Source: Deltaproteobacteria bacterium (lineage in GTDB: Bacteria; Desulfobacterota; Desulfomonilia; UBA1062). From it: 64,000 nt of DNA. The translations under genes and the position numbers were made by a program. The stretch spans positions 17,003-81,002 of the forward strand of contig JAKPDW010000053.1 in the NCBI GenBank assembly GCA_029552245.1, read 5' to 3'. Shown piece after piece: positions 42,862-52,242 of the stretch (position 1 is its first letter; the number at the start of each line of letters is the position of its first letter). The notes under the pieces are model-generated. The model did no database searches, was not told where the DNA came from, and saw only the letters and a list, made by a program, of their open reading frames with translations.

Positions 42862-43020
42862 TTAAGTCTTTCTTTGAAAGATGATCCAGGCGGCAAGGGC
42901 GACCATGGCGGCCCCCATGACCATGCTCACTGCGTCATGGCGGTACAGGCCGTAGGCCAAGTCCGCCGCCCCGAGGACGATGAAGAGCGCTGGAAGCGCC
43001 AGGTTCATGTCGATGCGCAT
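42862..43020 (-). CDS. Small two-helix membrane protein (52 aa)
   Basis: ATG 43020 has GGAGG 7 bases upstream and opens a 52-residue protein with two hydrophobic segments (about 7-24, LALPALFIVLGAADLAYG, and 31-48, AVSMVMGAAMVALAAWII) and a basic end QRKT. The same frame is open far upstream, but that part is Pro/Arg-rich shadow. No family is recognised. It could be a small inner-membrane protein of unknown role; the strong ribosome site and clean hydrophobic pattern are the support. Confidence 0.55.
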   Translation of the reverse strand: MRIDMNLALPALFIVLGAADLAYGLYRHDAVSMVMGAAMVALAAWIIFQRKT

Positions 43021-43411
43021 GCTCGTTCCTCCCGTGGCTCGCGCCTCCGGTGCCGGGTGTGCCGGGAACGGTCCTCCAGGCGGGTGACCGGTGCGCCGGC
43101 CCGCCCGGCGACGTGAAACGGCCCGGAGATCGCACGGCCGGGGTTGTCCATGCAAAGACCCCTGCCCGTCCTCCCGCGGCTTGCATCCCTGCTCGAGGAC
43201 CTGCAGTGCCGCGCGCCGGGCCGACCTGACGTCGCTGCACCCCCATGCCGTGTGCGGGACGGGGCAGCCGCCCTCGTGCCCGGCATGGCCTTCCCGGTGG
43301 AGCGCTCCTTCGTGGGTCGTGCAGCCACCCGCCTTTTTGGCACCCGGCGTGGGGCACCCGTCTCGAGGGCCCGAGTATACACGAACGCGATCCCCGCGTC
43401 TCTCCCCGACC
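43021..43411. other. Non-coding gap, about 390 bases
   Basis: It lies between the 52-residue membrane protein and the flavoprotein gene, both on the minus strand. Several frames are open on both strands, but all are rich in Arg, Pro and Gly and lack domains or ribosome sites. I see no clear terminator or promoter. Confidence 0.4.
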
Positions 43412-43870
43412 TCAATACCCCGATCTCTTGCCCGTGAGCTCCTCGATCTCGACGGCGATGACCGTGACCTTCCCGGTGGCGCCCTCTGGAAGCGGGGTCG
43501 CCTCGTGCGCGTACCGTCCGGTGATGACCTCCAGGGCACGCCTCTTTTCGGCCTCGTCCGTGACGATCCGTGCGGTTCCCTTCCCGACGACACTCTCGTA
43601 CCGCATGGTGAACGAGCATGCCCTGTCGGAGGGGACCACCTCGCAGGTGGACTCGACGCCGAAGCAGACCTTCGGGTTCTTCCTGATGAGGTCGATCTTC
43701 CTGCCCTCTGGCGCGCTGTGGAGGTAGAGGCGCCGCCCGTCGTAGCCGAAGCACAGGGGCACCACGTACGGGACACCCCCGTCGCACACGGCCAGGTGGC
43801 ACACGAGCGCCGATTCGATGATGCCGTCGATCGCGGCTTTGTCAGTGATCTCTTTGTCCTTTCTCCTCAT
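43412..43870 (-). CDS. Pyridoxamine 5'-phosphate oxidase-like flavoprotein (NimA-type)
   Basis: A 152-residue split-barrel flavin-binding protein. The start MRRKDKEITD is the hallmark of the nitroimidazole-resistance (Nim) branch, followed by HLAVCDGGVPYVVPLCFGYD, LYLHSAPEGRKIDLIRKNPK and the FTMRYESVVGKG segment. Nim-type proteins bind FMN or another flavin and can reduce nitro compounds; most homologues have unknown natural substrates, so resistance should not be assumed. It is a monocistronic-looking gene upstream of nothing obvious, with the receiver-PPDK_N gene ending 113 bases beyond its start. Confidence 0.88.
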   Translation of the reverse strand: MRRKDKEITDKAAIDGIIESALVCHLAVCDGGVPYVVPLCFGYDGRRLYLHSAPEGRKIDLIRKNPKVCFGVESTCEVVPSDRACSFTMRYESVVGKGTARIVTDEAEKRRALEVITGRYAHEATPLPEGATGKVTVIAVEIEELTGKRSGY

Positions 43871-43983
43871 CGTGGCTCTCCGTTCTCGATCCCGGTGCTT
43901 GTCCGTGAGACGCGGTAGCCGTGACCACGCCGTCGTTCGTACGCATTCGGCCGCGTGCCCGAGGGGATGCCCCCTTCAAGGGG

Positions 43984-46900
43984 TCACCTGCAGCCGGGTG
44001 TGCTCTCGGGGGCCTCGTCCGGCTTGAGCATCACGCAGATCGACCTCCTGCCGTCCACCTTGATGGTGAGGGGGCTCGCGAGCCGCGCGTGGCGCAGGTG
44101 GGGGGTCTCGGCCTCGACCGGCAGCGACTTCATCCAATCCCAGTCGATGAAGTCGTCCGTCTTCTCGGTGATGGTCACGTACGGGATGCCGAGCGAGGTG
44201 ATGTTCAGGAAGAAGTGGGATCCCTGCGACGGGTCGGCCTTGATGAGCCCGCCCCTGAGCTCGACGATGGCGCCCACCCCCGATATGTGTTTCCACTGGA
44301 CCGGCACGCCGAGCCACCTGTCGAACGAGCCCCACCTTCCTGGACCGACGAGGAGGTAGGGCCTGGCCTGTGAGAGCAGCGAACCGTTTATCCTTCCCAC
44401 CTCCTCCGCGATCTGGGGCGTGGCCTCCAAACGGAAGTCTTCTGGCTTCACGAAGACGATGTCCGAGATGTCCCTCCTCGTCCCGTTGCCGAGCGCCAGG
44501 TGGGAGAGGCAGAAGGCGCCCGCCTTGTCCCGCTGGGTTATCTCGACCTCGATGCCCACCTCTTCCGTCGCCATGGGCCTGACCTGGAGGAGGTAGAACG
44601 CGCAGAAATCAGGCCGTTCCTCGAAGAGGTTCACGGCGAACTCCATCTCGACCGCCAGCCCCATGCCCCTCGACGCGACGTCGAGGAGGTCCGAGATGAT
44701 CTCCGGCAGGGGGACCGACCGGTACTTGAGGATGTGCGCGAAGGTGACCACCTTGCCCCCCGGTCCGTATCCCGTGTCCACGATCCGGTGCTCCGACGGG
44801 TCGTACGTGCTCGTGCACGCGACGACGGGGAACTCGTCGGTCGCATCGTAGATCTCCCGCCTCTCGAGGAAGAGGCGGTCCAGCCCGTTCTGCACATCCG
44901 CCCGTCCTTTCATCCTCAGCGCGTAGAAGAACCTCTGGGAGTTGGAGAGGATGTCGTCCACGGTCGAGAACTGGGGGAGGATCTCTGGATAGCGGGGAGA
45001 AAACCTCAGGGATTGACCGCCTTCCACGACGGTCTTGCCGAAGCCCACGGCCATGTGCACGATCCCGTCTTCCGGCCGCATGGGATGGATGGGGTAGTAG
45101 TTATGCGAGAGGGCCACGCCGGATATCGCCGGGTAGAAGAAGTCGCCGTAGGGCCTCCCGACCAGCTCCTGGACGATCACCCCCATCGCCTCGTCCTTCG
45201 CCTGGCTCGCCGTGCTCTTCGTGAACGCCTTGGGCCCCTCGAAGTAGGTCGACGCGTAGACGAGCTTTATGGCCGCCTCGAGGGATGCCAGCCTGTGTTT
45301 CGGGGACGGGTCGTTGTTGGGGATCATGTAGGTGGCGTAGAGGCCCGCATACGGCTGGAACTGGGCGTCCTCGAGCAGGCTTGAGGATCTGACGGAGAGG
45401 GGGCAGGTGACCTGGGAGAGGTAGGTCTCGAGATCCTCGAGCACCCCTTCGTCCAGCCTGCACTCGAGGAAGGCGCGGGCCACCTCGCCGTCGGGGCGAT
45501 CCTCGGAAGCGTACCGCTTGAGATCGTTCCTCTCCACGAATTCCTCGAAGACGTCGGTGGCGAGCACGACGCTTCGGGGGATCCGGATCTCCGCGTTGCG
45601 GTACTTTTCCAGGAGGTCCATGTTCTCCTGCAGCATCGAGGACATGAACGCCAGTCCTCTCGCCTTCCCGCCGAGCGACCCCTTCCCGATCTTCGCGAAC
45701 TGGAGGAGATCCGCGTCGAACTCCTTCCTGTTGAACTGGACGACCACGCCCTTCTGCCTGAGCCTCCTCACCGATCGGACGAGCTTGACCACGTGGCTTC
45801 GCAACTGGGACGCGGACGGGAACGAGGAGCACGACAGTGCCCGTATGGCCTTTGCGAGCGGTATCTCGGAACGCATCATGATCCAGTTGGCCATGTCCTT
45901 CTGCTCGATGTGCAGCATGAGCGATTCCTCGGGGATCGTCTGGAGCCGCTCCTCGAGCTCCCTGAGCTTGGCCGCCCTGCCCACCTCTTTCCCGTCCGGC
46001 AGCCTGAACACGAACTCGCCGAACCCGAGGCGCCTCAGGAAAAACCCCCGGATCTGCTCGATGACGTCAGGTGAGTTCTTGTCTATGAAGTCAGCCGGTA
46101 TGAGACGGGCCTTCGTCTTGTTTTCGCCCTCCGAGCTCATGAGGAGCAGGGGGAGGTGAGGCAGCTCCCTGCGCGCCCTCGAGAGCAGCTCGACGCCGGC
46201 GTCCGTGTGCATCCTGCACTCTCTCGGGAAGCGGGTGTCCGATATGATGCCGAGGAGGTTCTGCTTGTACTTCTCGAAGAGTTCCTGTGCCTCTTCGTAG
46301 GTCCGCGCCCAGAGGATCTTGGGCCTGGTCCTCATGATGAGGAGACGTTCCTCCGCGTTGACGCCGAGCTCGAGCACGGCTTGTATCTGCCTCACCACCT
46401 CCTTGTAGAAGATGGGCAGGAGCCTCGAGTAGTACAGGGGCGAGTCCTCCACGAGGATGAGCACGCACACGTCCGCGTGCGCCGTGTCGTACTCGGCGTT
46501 CATGGCGTCTTCCGTGCTCTTGACGATGGCGAGCAGCAGCTCGGCGTCACCGGACCAGATGAACACCTTGTCGACCCCTTCGTGGGAGACGAGCTCGCCG
46601 GAGGTCTGGAGCCCCCTGAGGCTGTGCGCGAGCAGGTACACGGGCAGGGCCGGGTCTTTCTCCTTGATCTTTCTGCCCAGCGAGAAGGCATCCATGTCCT
46701 CGAGGTTGGGCATGGTGATGACGAGGTCGAACTGCCGCTCTTGGAGGAGGTCGAGCGCCCTCTTGGCCGAGGACGTCCTGGTGACCCTGGGGGGCTGGGA
46801 CAGGTTGAGGCCGCTGTACTCGGTGACGATACGGGAAGCAAGCGTGACGTCTTCCTCGATGACGAAGGCGTCGTAGCGGCTCGATACGAGGAGGATCTCC

Positions 46901-47010
46901 CTGATCTTCCTGGCCATGAGCTCCAGGAAGACCTTGAAGTCGAGCCTGAACATCGCCTGGAGTTCCCGCTCGCCGAGGTCGGTGAGGTCGTCTCGCGTCA
47001 CAACTGGCAT
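43984..47010 (-). CDS. Tandem receiver-like domains fused to a pyruvate phosphate dikinase N-terminal (PEP synthase-like) domain
   Basis: A 1,008-residue protein. Residues about 38-165 form a degenerate receiver (ILLVSSRYDAFVIEE; where the phosphorylated Asp should be it reads LVITMPNLED). About 185-330 is a second receiver that keeps the acidic pair (LVEDSPLYY) and an Asp in GIISDTRFP. About 440-810 is a PPDK_N ATP-grasp-like nucleotide domain: GKGSLGGKARGLAF, LSVRSSSLLEDAQFQPYAGL, YYPIHPMRPEDG, FYLLQVRPM. The phosphohistidine and PEP-binding domains of true PEP synthase are missing, and a 200-residue C-terminus with VGPGRWGSFDRWLGVPV follows. Similar proteins occur in deltaproteobacteria without a known function. 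A phosphate-handling regulatory role is inference. Confidence 0.8.
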   Translation of the reverse strand: MPVVTRDDLTDLGERELQAMFRLDFKVFLELMARKIREILLVSSRYDAFVIEEDVTLASRIVTEYSGLNLSQPPRVTRTSSAKRALDLLQERQFDLVITMPNLEDMDAFSLGRKIKEKDPALPVYLLAHSLRGLQTSGELVSHEGVDKVFIWSGDAELLLAIVKSTEDAMNAEYDTAHADVCVLILVEDSPLYYSRLLPIFYKEVVRQIQAVLELGVNAEERLLIMRTRPKILWARTYEEAQELFEKYKQNLLGIISDTRFPRECRMHTDAGVELLSRARRELPHLPLLLMSSEGENKTKARLIPADFIDKNSPDVIEQIRGFFLRRLGFGEFVFRLPDGKEVGRAAKLRELEERLQTIPEESLMLHIEQKDMANWIMMRSEIPLAKAIRALSCSSFPSASQLRSHVVKLVRSVRRLRQKGVVVQFNRKEFDADLLQFAKIGKGSLGGKARGLAFMSSMLQENMDLLEKYRNAEIRIPRSVVLATDVFEEFVERNDLKRYASEDRPDGEVARAFLECRLDEGVLEDLETYLSQVTCPLSVRSSSLLEDAQFQPYAGLYATYMIPNNDPSPKHRLASLEAAIKLVYASTYFEGPKAFTKSTASQAKDEAMGVIVQELVGRPYGDFFYPAISGVALSHNYYPIHPMRPEDGIVHMAVGFGKTVVEGGQSLRFSPRYPEILPQFSTVDDILSNSQRFFYALRMKGRADVQNGLDRLFLERREIYDATDEFPVVACTSTYDPSEHRIVDTGYGPGGKVVTFAHILKYRSVPLPEIISDLLDVASRGMGLAVEMEFAVNLFEERPDFCAFYLLQVRPMATEEVGIEVEITQRDKAGAFCLSHLALGNGTRRDISDIVFVKPEDFRLEATPQIAEEVGRINGSLLSQARPYLLVGPGRWGSFDRWLGVPVQWKHISGVGAIVELRGGLIKADPSQGSHFFLNITSLGIPYVTITEKTDDFIDWDWMKSLPVEAETPHLRHARLASPLTIKVDGRRSICVMLKPDEAPESTPGCR

Positions 47011-47105
47011 AATACCCCGTCAAACGGGTCTTGCAAGGGCCGGCGTACGCCCGAACCCGCCGGTGTCACCAGGAAACCGGCGACCTGCGGTGGTGGTGTG
47101 GAGGC

Positions 47106-47161
47106 CCCGCATGGGGGCGCAGGCACCCTTGCGAGTGTCTGGGACGCCGCCCCCATGCGGG
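47106..47161 (-). terminator. Inverted repeat downstream of gdhA, possible terminator
   Basis: CCCGCATGGGGGCG (47106-47119) and CGCCCCCATGCGGG (47148-47161) are perfect 14-base complements separated by 28 bases. It begins 18 bases after the gdhA stop on the minus strand. The long loop and lack of a T tract make it a doubtful intrinsic terminator; it may stabilise the 3' end. Confidence 0.45.
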
Positions 47162-47179
47162 TCTGTCGACTCTGCAGCC

Positions 47180-48571
<1,392 letters not shown>

Positions 48572-48704
48572 TCACGGCACACCCCTACCTCTGCGGGATG
48601 GCTGGTACCGCAAGATCCCGAGGTGTCGGCCCTCTACCGGATCGCCCTGTGTCTGTTTCTCTCCGAGCCTTCGCCCATCACCGCGCCGTTGGAAAAGCCC
48701 CTGA

Positions 48705-48739
48705 TCGATCCATCCACCACAAGGCCGTGGATGGATCGA
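48705..48739 (-). terminator. Terminator after livF
   Basis: TCGATCCATCCAC (48705-48717) and GTGGATGGATCGA (48727-48739) give a perfect 13-bp stem with a 9-base loop. On the minus strand it is followed by GGGGCTTTTCC, a short T run. It lies about 60 bases beyond the livF stop and before gdhA, so gdhA probably has its own promoter or depends on read-through. Confidence 0.7.
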
Positions 48740-48797
48740 CAAGGGTGGGTGGGGGGGCTGTGAGCGTTTTCCATCGGCATGTGCCTTTCCATGGGTC

Positions 48798-49508
48798 TCA
48801 GATTCCCAGGTAGGCCTCCTTGATGTCGGGGTTCTCGAGGAGATCCTTCCCGCTGCCTTCGAGCACGATGCGGCCGTGTTCGAGGACATAGCCCCTGTCG
48901 GAAAGGCTCAAGGAGTGCTGTACGTCCTGTTCCACCAGCAAGACCGTCGTCCCCTGATCGGCGATCTGCCTGATGGTGGTGAAGATCTCCTTGATGAGAA
49001 CCGGGGCCAGGCCCAGGGAAGGTTCGTCCATCATGAGGATCCTCGGCCTCGCCATCATGGCCCTGCCTATGGCCACCATCTGCTGTTCACCCCCGGAGAG
49101 CGTTATGGCGAGCTGGTTCTCGCGTTCTTCCAGGCGCGGCAGGAGCTTGTAGACCTCCTTGAGGGTCTGGGCAAGGTGAGGATAGGCCCTGGAGTTGTAT
49201 GCCCCGACCTCGAGGTTCTCTCGCACGGTCATGAGGCTGAAGAGTCTCCTGCCTTCGGGTACCTGGATGATCCCCCGTTCCACGATCTGCTCGGGCCTCA
49301 AGTCGTGCACCGGCTCGTTCTCGAAGAGAATCTCGCCTGATCTCGGTTTCATGAGGCCGGAGACCGTCCTGAGCAGGGTGGACTTTCCGGCGCCGTTGGC
49401 GCCGATGAGGCTGATGACCTCGCCCTCGTCGACGTGCATGGAAACGCCGAAGATGACCTGCACGTCACCGTAGAAGCAGTCGATGTTCCTGATCTCAAGC
49501 AGCGCCAT
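48798..49508 (-). CDS. livF: ABC transporter ATP-binding protein LivF
   Basis: A 236-residue ABC ATPase of the branched-chain amino acid type. Walker A GANGAGKST, signature LSGGEQQM, Walker B ILMMDEPSLGL and the switch His region are intact. It is one of two ATPases driving the LivHM permease. Its ATG lies inside the end of livG (14-base overlap), and it is the last gene of the transport unit before a terminator. The substrate of the whole system may be a small amino acid such as 4-aminobutyrate, given the neighbours; this is inference. Confidence 0.92.
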   Translation of the reverse strand: MALLEIRNIDCFYGDVQVIFGVSMHVDEGEVISLIGANGAGKSTLLRTVSGLMKPRSGEILFENEPVHDLRPEQIVERGIIQVPEGRRLFSLMTVRENLEVGAYNSRAYPHLAQTLKEVYKLLPRLEERENQLAITLSGGEQQMVAIGRAMMARPRILMMDEPSLGLAPVLIKEIFTTIRQIADQGTTVLLVEQDVQHSLSLSDRGYVLEHGRIVLEGSGKDLLENPDIKEAYLGI

Positions 49509-50220
49509 AGCTCTCCCCCAGGTATGCTTTGATGACCCGCTCGTCGTTCGCCACCTCCTGCGGCGTCCCGTCCATGATCTTCTTGCCGAACTGGATCACC
49601 GTGATCCTGTCGGAGACGGTCATGATGGCCCTCATGATGTGCTCGATCATGAAGATGGTCACGCCGCTGTCCCGTATCTTCCTGATCTCGTCGAGGGTCT
49701 CGTCGACCTCGTTCGGCCTGAGGCCGGCCATGCTCTCGTCGAGGAGGAGGACGTCCGGCTCGGTCGCCATGGCCCTGGCTATCTCGAGTCGCTTGCGGTC
49801 GGCTATGGTGAGGTTTCCCGCCAGGATGTTCCACTTGTCGGCGAGGTTGAAGCGCTTGAGGACCTCCATGGCCCTGTCCCGGGCTTCTGACGGGTTCGAG
49901 GTCTTGAGGAAAGAACCCACCATGACGTTGTAGAGGACCGTCCTCTTCTGGAACGGCTTGACGATCTGGAAGGTGCGCGCGAGCCCCTTCCTGCAGACGT
50001 TCCATGGCTTCCACCCCGTGATGTCCTCGCCGTCGTAGATGACCTTGCCCGAGGTGGGGGGGTACAGGCCGGCAACGCAGTTGAACAAGGTCGACTTCCC
50101 CGCGCCGTTGGGGCCTATCAGGCCGTAGATCTGGCCCTTCTCGATGGATATGCTCACCTGGTCAACCGCCTTGAGCCCGCCGAAGTGCTTGGATATGTCC
50201 TTGATCTCGATGAGCGCCAT
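49495..50220 (-). CDS. livG: ABC transporter ATP-binding protein LivG
   Basis: A 241-residue ABC ATPase. Walker A GPNGAGKSTLFN, the LivG-specific insertion after it (GWKPWNVCRKGLARTFQIVKP), a divergent signature region (NLTIADRKRLEIARA, where LSGGQ is usual), and Walker B DVLLLDESMAGL. The ABC signature is weak: LTIADRKR stands where LSYGEQR is typical of LivG. It is not obviously broken, but the change is worth noting. It begins 7 bases after livM and overlaps livF by 14. Confidence 0.9.
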   Translation of the reverse strand: MALIEIKDISKHFGGLKAVDQVSISIEKGQIYGLIGPNGAGKSTLFNCVAGLYPPTSGKVIYDGEDITGWKPWNVCRKGLARTFQIVKPFQKRTVLYNVMVGSFLKTSNPSEARDRAMEVLKRFNLADKWNILAGNLTIADRKRLEIARAMATEPDVLLLDESMAGLRPNEVDETLDEIRKIRDSGVTIFMIEHIMRAIMTVSDRITVIQFGKKIMDGTPQEVANDERVIKAYLGESYGAA

Positions 50221-50227
50221 GGGAGCA

Positions 50228-51250
50228 TCACCTCTCTTTCTTCTTCTCGCCGCTCAACGCGTCGAGCATCCTGTCGTAGAACCGTGACAGGGGCCTTACC
50301 AGTCCGAAGGGCTGGTAGATCATGACCAGGATGAGGATGGCCCCGAAGATCACCAGGTGCAGTCCAGGCAGCACGGAGCTCAGGTATATCCTCGTGAACT
50401 CGCTCACAGGCCTCAGGAGAAGGGCCCCGATGACCGGCCCAGCTATGGTGCCCCGTCCGCCTATGAGGGCGATGAAGGCGAGTTCGAAGGAGAAGTCGAG
50501 TCCCAGGATTTGCTTGGGGTAGAAGTACAGTGTCAGCTGGGCGAGGAAGGTGCCACCGAGCGCCGTCATGAAGCAGCTGAGCGCCATGGCCCAGACCTTG
50601 TACTTGGAGACGTTCACGCCGAGCGCCTCGGCCGCCTCGGGTTCCTCGCCGCCTGCGGCAAGGTAGTACCCAGGCCTGATCCTGCTGATGTGCCAGGTGA
50701 TGAAGAGGGCGATGCACAGCATGATCAGGATGATGTAGTAGTAGGGTGTCTTGCTCACGAACTGGAAGAGCGCCAGGTTGTTCCCCGGCACGAGCGGGAG
50801 GCAGATCCCCTGGGGTCCACCCACCACGCAGGGCCCCACCTTCACGGTGTTCTCGGCGAGAACCCTCACCCCCTCGCCGAAGGCCATGGTGGACAGGGCG
50901 AAGTACGCCCCCCTGAGCTTGAGGGTAGGTATGCCTATGATGGTCCCCACCACGGCGGCGATGAACGCCCCGACCCACATGCCCAGCCACGGGCTCACCC
51001 CCCAGGTGATCCACAGGATGGTCGAGGTGTAGGCGCCGATGCCCACGTACGCCGAGTGACCGAGCGGAAGGACCCCGGCGAACCCGCCCACGAGGTTCCA
51101 CGACGTGGTCAGGTAGGCGTACAGGAGCATGAAGATGAGGATCTGCATGTAGGTCGGGTTCTTGATCCACAGGGGAAGCGTGAAGACCAAGACGGCCAGT
51201 GCGACCTTGAGGACCGTGTCTATGGTTTTTCTTCTCGACCCGGAATTCAT
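50228..51250 (-). CDS. livM: Branched-chain amino acid type permease LivM
   Basis: A 340-residue inner-membrane permease with 8-10 hydrophobic helices. The LivM signatures are visible: TSWNLVGGFAGVLPLGHSAYVGIGAYT, AVVGTIIGIPTLKLRGAYFAL and the ATPase-contact loop AAGGEEPEAAEALGVNVSKYKVWA. The C-terminus has LIGGRGTIAGPVIGALLL. It pairs with LivH to form the channel and starts 15 bases after livH. Length is normal. Confidence 0.92.
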   Translation of the reverse strand: MNSGSRRKTIDTVLKVALAVLVFTLPLWIKNPTYMQILIFMLLYAYLTTSWNLVGGFAGVLPLGHSAYVGIGAYTSTILWITWGVSPWLGMWVGAFIAAVVGTIIGIPTLKLRGAYFALSTMAFGEGVRVLAENTVKVGPCVVGGPQGICLPLVPGNNLALFQFVSKTPYYYIILIMLCIALFITWHISRIRPGYYLAAGGEEPEAAEALGVNVSKYKVWAMALSCFMTALGGTFLAQLTLYFYPKQILGLDFSFELAFIALIGGRGTIAGPVIGALLLRPVSEFTRIYLSSVLPGLHLVIFGAILILVMIYQPFGLVRPLSRFYDRMLDALSGEKKKER

Positions 51251-51265
51251 CGCTGCACTCCTTTC

Positions 51266-52156
51266 TCACCAATCCCGCTTCTCGCCGAACAACCCGGCGG
51301 GCCTTATGAAGAGCACGGCCAGGAAGACCACGTAGACGATCAGCTCGGTCCAGGTGGAGGCGATGAACTGGGCGAAGATAGACTCGATGAGGCCGATGAT
51401 CGCGCCCCCGACAAGGGCTCCGGGTATGCTCCCCAGACCCCCCAGGACCACGATGATGAAGCACTTCACGTCGAAGACCACGCCAACCGTGGGAAAGACG
51501 TAGTAGAATGGAATGAGGACGCACCCCACGATGCCGGCGATCGCGGCCCCGATGCCGAAGGCGATGTTGTAGACGCGGTACTGGTTGATCCCCATGAGGC
51601 TCGCGGCGTCTCGGTCGAGGGAGGCGGCCCTGATCGCCTTGCCCATCTTCGTGTACTTGAGGAACCACACGAGGAGGAACGAGGTCGCGGCCGTTATGAT
51701 GAAGCCGTAGAGCTGGGGCTTGGGGAAGATGTAGTCGCCGAGCATGAATATCTGCCCCGAGACGCTCGTCTGGACCACCCTGTACTCGGCCCCGAAGAGC
51801 ATGAGGGCGAGGTTGTCGAGGATGTACCACACGCCCGTGGTCACGATGATGACCTCGGTGGGCTCGCGCACGTCCCTCTGGGCGATGAGGACAGGCTTGA
51901 TGAGGAACCCCTGGAGACCGTAGCCGAAGAGGAACAAGAGCGGCACGACCACCAGCAGGGCCGCGTACGGGTTCCACCCCGTGAGCTTGACGATCCAGTA
52001 AGCCGTGAACATGCCCACCATGAGCAGAGATCCGTGGGCGAAGTTGATGACCTTGATGACCCCGAAGATGAGGGTCAGCCCCAGGGCGGCGAGGCCGTAG
52101 TAGGATCCCGTGAGGAGCCCGTTGATGATTGCCTGAAGGATGATGTCGAAGTCCAT
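51266..52156 (-). CDS. livH: Branched-chain amino acid type permease LivH
   Basis: A 296-residue permease beginning with the typical LivH helix (IINGLLTGSYYGLAALGLTL, IFGVIKVINFAHGSLLMVG) and carrying the EAA-like cytoplasmic loop KYTKMGKAIRAASLDRDAAS. The C-terminal VLGGLGSIPGALVGG segment is also standard. It lies 86 bases after livK on the same strand; a longer spacing here is common since the binding protein is expressed more strongly. Confidence 0.93.
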   Translation of the reverse strand: MDFDIILQAIINGLLTGSYYGLAALGLTLIFGVIKVINFAHGSLLMVGMFTAYWIVKLTGWNPYAALLVVVPLLFLFGYGLQGFLIKPVLIAQRDVREPTEVIIVTTGVWYILDNLALMLFGAEYRVVQTSVSGQIFMLGDYIFPKPQLYGFIITAATSFLLVWFLKYTKMGKAIRAASLDRDAASLMGINQYRVYNIAFGIGAAIAGIVGCVLIPFYYVFPTVGVVFDVKCFIIVVLGGLGSIPGALVGGAIIGLIESIFAQFIASTWTELIVYVVFLAVLFIRPAGLFGEKRDW

Positions 52157-52242
52157 GGTAACCTCGGATCTGGTCGGATTGGGGATGCCGGGCCGGGCCC
52201 GGCACCCCTCATGTGTCCTGTTATCCCGCTCCTTTCATACCC

